Assembly: GCA_040954595.2 (NCBI GenBank)
Contig: CM082576.2
Location: 7,316,001 to 7,380,000 of the forward strand
DNA: 64,000 nucleotides
Direction of reading: 5' to 3'
Source of the DNA: Balanoglossus misakiensis
Taxonomy: Eukaryota; Hemichordata
Part shown: positions 54,038 through 64,000 of the stretch, one piece after another
Layout of the letters: the number at the start of each line of letters is the position of its first letter
How positions within the stretch are numbered: the stretch's first letter is position 1
Notes under the pieces: generated by a model
The model's input: the letters and a program-made list of their open reading frames with translations, nothing else
Databases searched by the model: none
Told to the model about the DNA's origin: nothing
Position numbers and translations under genes: made by a program

Positions 54038-57000
54038 TCATTGCGGTTCTGCCTCTGGGATTAGCTGTTTCAGCGTTCTATGAAGAACAGTCAGGGAATC
54101 CTTGAGTCCAACTGGTAAATTGCTGGCTAACCACGTCTGCCGATATTGCTCGGAAATTCCCAACAATCTGGAAAAAGGAGAAGGGGCATAGTTAATATGA
54201 GATGTCACGTGTATATGGTTCAGAATATTGATGGAATATCAAGACAGACGGACGGACGGGCGGACAGATGGATGGATGGATGGAAGCACTGACAGACGGA
54301 GGGCAATCTATTTGTCCCCCCCCCCCCAGACTTTGTGTGTGGGGACTAACTTGGGAGAGGGAACACATTGAAGTTTGCGACACGAAACTGGAAATTCTCC
54401 AGATTCAGTATGAAAGTTGAGAATGTTTGGATATCATCCAAAGTACCTGAATGTATCATTTTCTGAAAACTTCGACTCAAGTATCAGGAAGAGGCAGTGA
54501 ACCATCATCAATCATCATACACCATTCACATCAAGACAACAAATAACTATCAATTTACATGATGACTAACGTACACAGAAACGTTCCTATCTTTCTGCAT
54601 TGGTGGGTGGTGAGTGGGAGGGGGTATTGTACCAACTTCTAGTAAACAAAAATATCGACGATCTGACGAGACCAAACAAACAGTGCCACCACAGGCCAGG
54701 ATTTTGGTATGCCCTGGTTCTGTTGGTTTAAGCGAGCTGGCCCAATCATGTACAAAGCATCTTTGAACCAAACCATGACAGCATGACCTTCATACAAAGT
54801 CATCCCTCTACTCACTTGTTTGCGATATCTGTCCGCGTAGTGGCCGACAAGTTTGCCAAGCCCACGTTAATGACAGGCAGGCCGGTGCCGGACTTGACAG
54901 GATTCTGGCCAGCTAACACCAGTGATCTGACAATCCTGTAAACAACAAACAACGAGTTACTCATAAACATTGAGTGCTAAACACCTGGCCAACTTTTTTC
55001 ATGGATGAAAAATATGACACTGAAACCGGCAGAGGAATTTTAACAAACAAGAAGCTCGAGTTGCACTTACTTGCAGGTGAGTAGCAACAGATCAGTTGTG
55101 ACTTGTAACTCTGCCAAGATGAGACTATTATGGGTTGTTTTCACCGCTTTGCTAAGTACATTTTGACATCGCCTGGCATGCAGTAATGTTTTCTGGGGAA
55201 AATCAATAATCAAGGCTTATGTTTTGTGCATTCACGTGGGAGTGTGTCTTTGCATATGTGGTTGCCCGATTCAGAGTGGTGTGAGGTGTACTAGCGCCAT
55301 CTATGGCAAAAGTCTGCTAACCTGTACAATTTCAGGAGTCAATTTGTCCACACTGACTTCATCTGGTCTGGTCAGAATCTGATAAAATAGGGAGCCCTCA
55401 TCAGGCGGAAGGTCAGCACTGTCAGTCCCACTTTGACCTCTTGATGACCTAATTAGGAAAGTCTCTGCTCGGCCAACCTCTATGGTGACTTGGCCAATCA
55501 CCGAGGTACTATCCAGGTACACGTGTCTGTTGATCAGCTCAGGAAGGTTTGAATGGATGAAATCCTGAAAAAGGATAATGAAAGATCAGTATGCAATGAT
55601 AGAATGGATAAATTAAACAGCTTTGAAATATTAATGATCAACAGTTTCCCCTGACACGAGGATGGCTCACCCAATGTGTGGTATGGTTCCAAGACAACCC
55701 AGCAGCACAGATGTAACCAGGCCAACTGACTGGCTGGTGACACAGGCAGCCCTTCCCTGCCCAGTCGGTCAGCAGCAAGCCCATTGCATCATAGGATTGG
55801 GAGCACTGCACGGCACGGAATATATTCCTGATGGCCGCTTCCGGACAACCACCAATACTGCAGAGGCAAAACCAAAGGAATGTTGAAAGAATACAATGTA
55901 GTGTGTCTTTCTTGGAATGTGGCAGCTACAGTGCATAGCATGTTTATTTCCATACCTGACACCCTGACACTGACGGGCAAGACACACAAAATGACCTGAC
56001 CAAGCTTCTTACCTGCTCCATGCTGCAGTCCCAGGACAGACAAACATTCCAATACTGTGGAAAAAATAGAAAACATTAAACACAGTATTACACAACTTTG
56101 TAGTTTCTTGAAGTGCAAGATTTATGACTAAGAGGTGCATTCATTTTCAAACAGTTTGTCACTGGGTAATTTTCAAGATTATGATGAGCAGCACATCTTT
56201 GAATTGACCAGAGCATATTTTCATTGCAGTGCAGTTGATTTTTTGCATGACATTACAGTACTTACCCGTTCTGTGACACTACTCTTCCAAACTCTTGAAA
56301 GTCATAGTCAGCCTGTTGTGAGAAATGTACAAGATTCATTGGCATATACCATTTTCTGTCAGACTCTGATTTTATGACTTTTATCAGAGCATCCATGGCA
56401 TAGATTGGCATATCATGTGTATTTAAAAAGGCTTTTCACAGCATCACAATTTTTTAAGGAATCTTATTGTTCAAATGTCTGTGGAGAATCGCATGACATA
56501 GCTGGGTCTCACACTACATCATCTCAGCACCACAGAAGACAGTGCATCTTACTCTATCTGTGTTCATACAGGGCAGCATGAGACTGAAGCACACTGCCCA
56601 TTAGGGAAACACAGAATGTTTCAGGTGAAAAGTGGACTGGTGATAGTTTTGTTAATCCTTGTTTGCCAGTGAAATAGCTTGACAGTCACTCCACTGCAAT
56701 ACATGTTAACCAAACTAATTCCAGTATCATTGTAACAAGAAACTGAGAAGTTTAATTGTCAAAATTCACAGTGCCCCACTGCTTACCTTATTTCCATATT
56801 CCATCAACACAGTTCCCAGTGGCAACTCAGCCAAGTCATATTCTGTGTCATGCATGGCATTTGCATTCAACTGCACTGTCTGATGACTTTGAATTCCAAG
56901 CAGATTGATTTTGGCTTCCAGCGGTATCTCAGTGACATTGTTACCGATCAATGAATTGGATCCCAGAAGTAGTTTGGTCAGCGAGGCTCCAATACTAACA

Positions 57001-60000
57001 AAACTGCACCAGAAAGAAAAAAAAGATGTCAATATTTTTCAATTCAGTACAGAAATAAGTGAATACATCTGCAGCAGTTTTTGTAGAGTTTATAACAAAA
57101 CCGCTAGATCCACACCAATGAAAAGTGCCAGGATTTAAGGTCATGCAGAGGTCATCAAAATGGCTGACATACTTTGCTGATGGGAACTGGGCGATGACGT
57201 GCTGCATCATCGTCAGCTGCTGTGGTTTCAAGGTTCCTTCTTCGGCAACATCAAGCTGTGGAATGACTGTGATGAATCTCCTCTGACAGTAAGTATCCAA
57301 GTCAAGCAACTCACTGTAAAAGACATCAGTACATGCATGTGTAAGAGGTGGTCTGAACCATGTTAGAAAAGTAAATCAAAATGGCTGCCAATCAGCCATA
57401 TTGGATTTAGCCGCCCAACCAAATGTGAGCAGAAGATCAGTACAAGCGTATGGGATTGCAGACAGATGAAAAGCAAATATACTATGTAAGCCTTGTTTAT
57501 TTTATTCATAAACTATTTTGATACATAAATGCAAAACTTAATCTTAATGTAGCATTGACATTTCATACAATGAGTGATGGTAAATAGTTACTGCAGTGAT
57601 GCACATTTATTAAAGCAAGTTCCTAATGTAAGAAATTTACCTTGAATTATATGGCAATGTGGTTTGGAGATCTTCACTTCCAACCTTTATGTACAAATGT
57701 AACTGGTGATAAATGGAATGATGGGAAGATACGTCAATAACCAAATTAGAGTTTAATAGTTCAGAAAACTACACTAGTAAATGAAAATTTTCCTCTAAGC
57801 TTGGTAATAGTGGATCCTTACCTGGTTTACTTTAAGTAGAGTCAAACTATCAACAAGGTTTAGTAAATGATCCTGAAATAAGAAGGATAATAAGGTCAGA
57901 GGATGCGGATGAGACCAAGTTGGTGACCTGTGATGACCTATGGTGGTGACCCAAGATGACCTAAGGTATGGCATTCCATATTGAATTGTCAAACACATGA
58001 TAAAAAAAATTGTGATCTCACCATTTTTAATATTCTTCCGTAAGACAGATCAAGCATTATTCCTCTGTACTGCATATCAGGCCAGTCATTAATCTACAAA
58101 GTAAGACAAACATACAATAAATCTGAAACAAATAATGATACACTGTACACCTGGTCTATAATTGGTCAAATCAATGCCACCTGGTGTGAATCATTATTTA
58201 TCCTGACTTGCACAAGCAGTGCCTGACTGGGTAGCATTTCCAACTGTTACCTGGAAATTATCGGCACATGTGTGTGTGCATGGAGACCATATCAATGTTA
58301 TACTGACCTGAACCTGTGGTATGCCATCATCTTTACAAAGCCTGAACAGTTGAGTCAGTGTACACAATGAAAACCATAAACCATTCAAATCTGCGGCGAC
58401 GATTGTAATCTGATGGTACATGTAGATAGTAAAAAAACATCCAAACATTACAGTTTGTAAATGTCCCCAAAACTTGTTGGAGTTGTAAAATAAATCTTAC
58501 TCTGTCTAATCATATTCATGTTCTATAAACAGAACTGTATTCAAATACTCACAGAAGATGGATATACCCCACTATGTTATGGCTATGGTTGCTACAAATA
58601 TTGATAGACAATTTGATAATAGATAAATGGAATAGATAATTGTCACAAAATAAAAGACTTTATCTCAGGATACCAACCTTCCTTTCAGATACAGTTATTT
58701 TGTAACTGCCCATCCGCGCAAACTGTCGACTGTTCACTTGACAGACAATGTCTGGGGACTGTTGCTTTGATATGATGCTGGCGGTTTCTATAAGGTACTG
58801 GTATTCCATGTCTTCTAAGATATCGCCATGGCTACTCCAGATGTCAAGGATATCTTGTACTGAGACTGTAAGAAATGTCAGACAAACGAAGGTTGAACAA
58901 GATGGGGTAAATTTATCTTAGTTTTGACTTCTAACAATTCGTCCATTTCTGAAGGAAAAAAAACCTTTGAAATACTAATGATATCTCATTGTGTGGGAAT
59001 ATTAGGAAAGGAGCAAACATTTATCAATAATGATATGTTGTGACACAACAAATTACTTGACAATAATAACAGCCCAATCTTTGAACTAACCTTTGTCGGG
59101 TCCAGAGGCAATCTGTATCCTAAGTAGTTGATTTGGGTGGTACGGATTGCCCTGCGTCTGCACAATCCTTTGTGGCTGCGGCCAGAGTAGATGCAGTCTG
59201 TTGTCCGTCACCAGGGTGGCTGGAGGTTGCCTGATATTGGTGTTTGTTAACATCTCAGTCAGCTGTGGAAGAGGAAGACATCGTGAATGAAGCAAGGCTG
59301 CACTACAACCAGACTACTGCCACCACTCATGTGGTGACGAGGCTAAAAGACATGAATTGTTCACCTGTGGGGTATAATTAACTCTGACCCAATTTAAGTA
59401 GCATTTATGAGCAGATGTGGGGTTAATTCTGTTAGTTTTTAACCTCCTGACTGCAGTAGTATATCAGATGAGCAAATGAGATTATGACCTTTGAAACAAT
59501 CACATACTAGTCCGAAACTAACCTTTGCCACCAAAGCATTGGGTTCATTAAAGCTAGCTAGCATAGTATAACATGCAAAATCACCAGAGTCCAACACAAC
59601 GACTCGAGACGTACCTTCTCAGACACATGGTCTGATCCTGCGGGTGAAAGGGGAGCTGGTGGGCTTCCTGCTGCAGCCGTTTCCCCAACGTAGTTCATGT
59701 TGATTTTGGGTTCATTAAGCCTATCTGCATGGCCATTGATTGCTGTAATACATGTAATAACAGTGTTTTGTTAAACTAATCTGGAGCACATTGATGATGA
59801 TATAAGAACGTGTTTGCATGCCTGTTGATGCAGGTCCATAAATTTCACCACGGCCCCAAAATTATACTTTTCAAACACAAATCAAGATCTTGCTACAACT
59901 CACTTCATGGAGTCTACATTTCAAAATGAGAAAAAAGCAACCCTCACCTTGGTTTACTTTATCGCTCACAACGTCACCGTTTGGCATCTTCACCTCCAAA

Positions 60001-63000
60001 AGTGGCATCTGCTCAAGAATCTGCAGCAGTTCTATTTTATCAGAAGCCAAGTCTGTTGCTGACATTCCGGCAAAACTTCTGCAAAATACAGAACAGGTTT
60101 GCTTATATTTTTTTCATCAGTGTAGCATTATAGACAGTTCTTGGGAAGGATGACTTTACTTTTAAAAACCCTCTGCAAGATTTTCAGTCTGAAGATTAAA
60201 CTTGTCTTGAGCAGCAATATATCACAATACTTGTATTATACAAGATAATTTGCATAAAATCCATAATTTTAAATGACAAAATGGAATTTCATGGGTAGTG
60301 CAAATGAATTAGGCTGAAGTGTTTTTCAGAAAAAAATGGAAAAAAATATCAAGAGAAATCACTTTTTTTTAAATTTATAATCATCTTCTCGTCCTTACCC
60401 TTTAGTGGCTTTGATGTCAATATTTGCCTTGTATTGCAGCAATATCTGCACAATGTCCTTGTCCCCACGTTGGACTGCATCATGTAGTGGTGTGACACCA
60501 TCCGAATTAGGTTCATTCACTAAGGCACCATTGTCTGGGGAACAAAACAGTTACATACAAACTGAACAGCTGTGATCTGCCATCAGCAGAACAGATTTCG
60601 ATTTTTTGTTCTCTCTTATGTATCAGCATTATTAATTTTCCCCCAAACAAGTTTGGAGAAAATCCTTTATGTGCAACAGCAGGTTTTGGTATAAAATGCT
60701 ATGGAAAGTGTTATATGAAATAAGAGATTTACTTTAGAGTAGGAGTAAGCCATTTCTTTCCTAATCCAAAAGATATGAAACATTAACACACACAATCAAT
60801 ACAGATCTTACAGCAATGCTGTTTATATGATTTACCTCAAAAGGTGCAGCTTTTTCAATGATGGTGGGTGTGTTTTGCGAGACCATTGAAGTTTCTATAA
60901 ACAGCAGTCAATGCTGTGGCCATAGAAATGATGTGAGGTTTCCTAAAGACTTATTTGTCAACTTTAATACAACGACACCAAGCCATTGGTTTCAGCCACA
61001 ACTAATAAAGCAAGATAGCTGACTGTCAGCCGAGATCGCATCACTGAAGACACAAAATGTAACCTTGTGATCTCGTCTCACCTAGCAAACACTTTGTAAT
61101 TTCTTTGTTTCCGTAAGAGGCAGCCCAGTGTAGTGGCGTATTGGAAGACTTGGCCCCATCCTTGACGTTCACTGTGACTCCAGCTGCGATCATCTGATTC
61201 ACCGCAGTGATGCTAGATTAGGACAGGACAAAAAATAGCATCAATGGAATGTTTGCAACAATGTAACTAAATTATATGTTCTCACTGTTCCCACTGAGTG
61301 GAAAATCACTGATAACTAGCAATCTGCCTGACATTACTCAAATATTGTGATTAATCATATGAAAACTCAGGTACCGATACTCAGTGACTGTATCATCACT
61401 ATAGCTACATGTACCGGGTGAAGACTACAGATCCAGCATATTGATATTCTGGACGTTCTCTGGCTTAGTTTAATATGTCACGAGCACCTGACATAAAATT
61501 TCAACAAAAACACAAAATGACAAAAGCTACGCAGCTGAGGGCAGTCTGAGGCAACATAGACTAATCCTTGTCTTAAGCCGCTGCAGCAGCATGTGTGCAT
61601 GTATAACCCTGTGAACTGCGCACTGTGGAGAGAGAGATCATGTACTTTCTGTTGGAGTATTAACATTTAAAATACATGATGGCATTTTGCAGAGATCATG
61701 GGGATACGGGCAAAGAGGGAATGGTATGAAAAAAAAAACATCTTCCATAATAATAAGTATTTTAGTTTCACTGTCTGTATTCAGATTTGTTTGGTTCCAG
61801 CCATTTATTTGCATTAGCCACGTGTGTCAGCTTGAACTGTTTTCCTTTTACATAATAAAATAATTCTATTGCCATTGTAATTATAGTAATCATAATTTGT
61901 ATCTCACTGTCCAGCACATTCCCAAAATGACTCGCTCTCAAAGCCCTTGCCGGGAGAGAAACAGGCACGTAGCACACAGATAACATAACATTTTTCCAGC
62001 TTGTCCGTATAAATAAAAATGTGCTTACTCTGATTTGGCGACAGCTTGCAGGAGTACATCATGGTAGACACTGATCACTTGCATGCTCTGTGCAACATCG
62101 TAGGCTGTGTCCCCTTGGTTGTCCTTGATGCTGGGATCTGCACCTGCCGCTAGTAATGCCCTGGCCACATCAGCGTGCCCTTGCTGGTAGAAAAAGTCCA
62201 AAGAAAAAGACAGTAAAACTCAAATTGCCAAACTGATGGCAGGCCTCGATAATTCCTATCGCCCGACGCCCGTGGCAAGTGTATTTTTAGCCCGGACAAG
62301 TGAAAAATAAAAGTCTTTTGTCCGACGGGCAAGTGACCTTTACCCTGTACTAAACGTGCGAGATCGTGGTTTACACCATGGTGATTACTTGTACCGTCTG
62401 CCAAGTACAATGGATGACCTTACGACCTTTATCTACAAAGTTGCAAACTTAGTTTACGGACGCGGACGCGTTTGACTTAGATACATTTTAGTTTTTACCT
62501 ACAACATTGTAACATGCTGATGGCCTATGAGACTAGGGCCTATGCTTAAACAGCTGCTTCTGAAACCATGCTGAAACTGACTGATCGCCACCATAGGTAT
62601 CAGCAGTCCTAGGTTTTGTTGAAAAGACATCTTCTGATGGGAGTTTCAATATAGATTTCACTGCATATTTCTGGATTTAGACTGGGTTAAGACAGTATTA
62701 TTCCTATTGCATGCTTACATCAAAGGGTCACTCACATGCCCATTCAAGGAGGGGCATTTTATTTTTCAATTCAAATATGTCATATTGCCACTTTTTAGCT
62801 TGGAAATTCTTATGAATTTTTCAAAGGCCAATATTGCAGTATTGCACATGCACGCCGAAATACACATACTGTATGGATATGAAAAAATTGTCAAATTGAA
62901 GGGCAAGTGTAATTTTCTGAAGGACAAGTGAAATTGTAAAGTCACTTGCCCTGTGGCAAGTGAATTTGTGAAAAAATTTTCGAGGCCTGCTGATGACCTT

Positions 63001-64000
63001 TCGTATCTGGTGAATGTTCAAAACATTTATGAATATCAGCGATGTTTGAAGAGTGAGATTTGTCTGCCAGTTGAAGTATTACCCTTTTTGTGAGTGTGAA
63101 TGAATAGTGGGGATTACCATCAATATAAAATTTGATTGTGACTAAATTTTTCACTCCCACCTGTGATATTTCAGAATGGATCATTGACAGATTTCAAGCT
63201 ACAAGTATTCAATAATTTTGAACAGATAAATTCAACCAATGAACCAGGAAATTGATACATTCGTGTAGCTACCACCAGCCCCCGTCAGCGATCAACCAAC
63301 CCACTAGGGCTACAATTATTGCAGCTAGAATCAGACATGCATTGTCATGATAAAACAAATAACTCATGAAGTAAAAGGGCACACTTGTCAAATGATATTT
63401 ATTACCTTGGATGCTAGATGCAATGCTGTTCCATAGTCAGAACTGGTGTGGTTCAACACTTCAAGAACATTAATTTGTCCTTTGTCTTTTTCTTCACCTG
63501 AAAAAAATGACCATTAAACTAAAATGTTATCTTTCCTTTTTCAAGCACAGTTTTTGAGGGTGTCACTTTCTCTATACATAAAATCTTCCTATTTCATTAA
63601 TTGAAGTCAAAAGTATTTGAAAAAAACTAACTACATGTACTGCTGTGAAAACATACAAGCTCCATTACCAGTGTAACTTTTGCCAGATTTTTCAGTACTA
63701 GTATTTTTTTGTATTGAGTAACTATCACGGGCTTCAATACGTCACATTACGTGGTACATGTACCTTCTGGCTTGGCACACACACAAAAAATATTTTCAAA
63801 GTGGAAACAGCAGCAATGACAATTGTCGAACACCGGGAATGAAAGAATGTGTAAACACATAAGAAAAGACGCAAGAAAAGAAAGTAAAGGAAACCGACAT
63901 GAACACATAACAGTACATTTTGTGCTGTGATTTTGTTTACTTACATTCAGTTGCAGCCGAAATCAGTGAACGGACTATGTCAGTTCTTCCGTGGGCGACG
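54038..64000 (-). CDS. Ankyrin-repeat protein with a C-terminal GH20 hexosaminidase-like domain (5' end outside window)
   Basis: Twenty-two exons in phase give 907 residues: 64000-63945 (partial), 63497-63406, 62183-62029, 61212-61082, 60534-60399, 60078-59948, 59742-59615, 59262-59091, 58865-58678, 58409-58308, 58093-58022, 57872-57822, 57702-57641, 57313-57173, 57003-56787, 56312-56266, 56054-56013, 55857-55671, 55564-55322, 55192-55071, 54935-54816, 54167-54038. Exons 1-6 encode ankyrin repeats (GHADVARALLAAGADPSIKD, NTPLHWAASYGNKEITKCLL, GVTPLHDAVQRGDKDIVQIL). A linker and a GH20b-like region follow. The GH20-like part has INDWPDMQYRGIMLDLSYGR, LHLYIKVG, RRFITVIPQLDV, IGMFVCPGTAAWSS, GLLLTDWAG and a terminal YRQTWLASNLPVGLKDSL. 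Where the family has IGxDE, this protein reads IGASLT, so the catalytic Asp-Glu pair seems lost. No signal peptide is visible because the N terminus is missing. Confidence 0.92.
54244..54328. repeat. GGAC/GGAT tetranucleotide repeat and poly-C tract
   Basis: GGAC and GGAT units run to about 54283, and a poly-C tract lies at about 54317-54328, in the last intron of the ankyrin-GH20 gene. Confidence 0.85.
62239..62990. mobile_element. 752 bp TIR element with 5 bp target-site duplication
   Basis: The left end is GCAGGCCTCGA and the right end is its exact complement, TCGAGGCCTGC. Both ends are flanked by TGATG (62234-62238 and 62991-62995), the expected target-site duplication. Subterminal regions on both sides carry repeated GCAAGTG and CACTTGCC-like motifs. 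There is no transposase-like open frame, so it is non-autonomous. It sits in the intron between the second and third visible exons of the ankyrin-GH20 gene. I cannot name its superfamily with confidence. Confidence 0.85.

Overview
The window is eukaryotic nuclear DNA from an animal. Genes are split into short exons by GT-AG introns. Several proteins are clear metazoan orthologues: a calmodulin-lysine methyltransferase with human-like exon layout, ADP-dependent glucokinase, and secreted HHIP-like proteins with a netrin-type domain. Moderate AT richness, compact genes, small inverted-repeat elements and the gene repertoire suggest a marine invertebrate deuterostome (hemichordate, cephalochordate or similar). 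The species is an inference and is not fixed by the sequence. All gene models below were assembled by hand from splice sites and reading phase.

Layout, left to right. (1) 1-1967: mostly non-coding, with two weak candidate exons. (2) 1968-4735, minus: a 291-residue protein joining an NAD-binding 3-hydroxyacyl-CoA-dehydrogenase-like Rossmann domain to a C-terminal RING finger. (3) 5449-13166, plus: CAMKMT, divergent from gene 2 across about 0.7 kb. (4) 16415-17875, minus: an intronless 486-residue protein of unknown function. (5) 22249-25111, plus: ADPGK. (6) 28816-41506, minus: a 134-residue ankyrin-repeat protein spread over 12.7 kb. (7, 8) 42706-46831 and 47183-51341, plus: tandem HHIP-like genes whose products run Cys-rich domain, beta-propeller, NTR domain. 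(9) 54038 to the right edge, minus: 22 visible exons of a protein with ankyrin repeats followed by a GH20 hexosaminidase-like domain that appears to lack the catalytic Asp-Glu pair.

The genes do not form an operon or an obvious pathway. The strongest novelty is two proteins in which an enzyme fold seems to have lost catalytic residues and been joined to a regulatory or interaction module: dehydrogenase plus RING, and ankyrin plus GH20. The HHIP-like plus NTR architecture is also unusual, and the duplicate pair shows signs of gene conversion. Repeats include three full copies and one partial copy of a ~90-105 bp inverted-repeat element, a 752 bp TIR element with a 5 bp target-site duplication, a 44 bp minisatellite upstream of the first HHIP-like gene, and several microsatellites.
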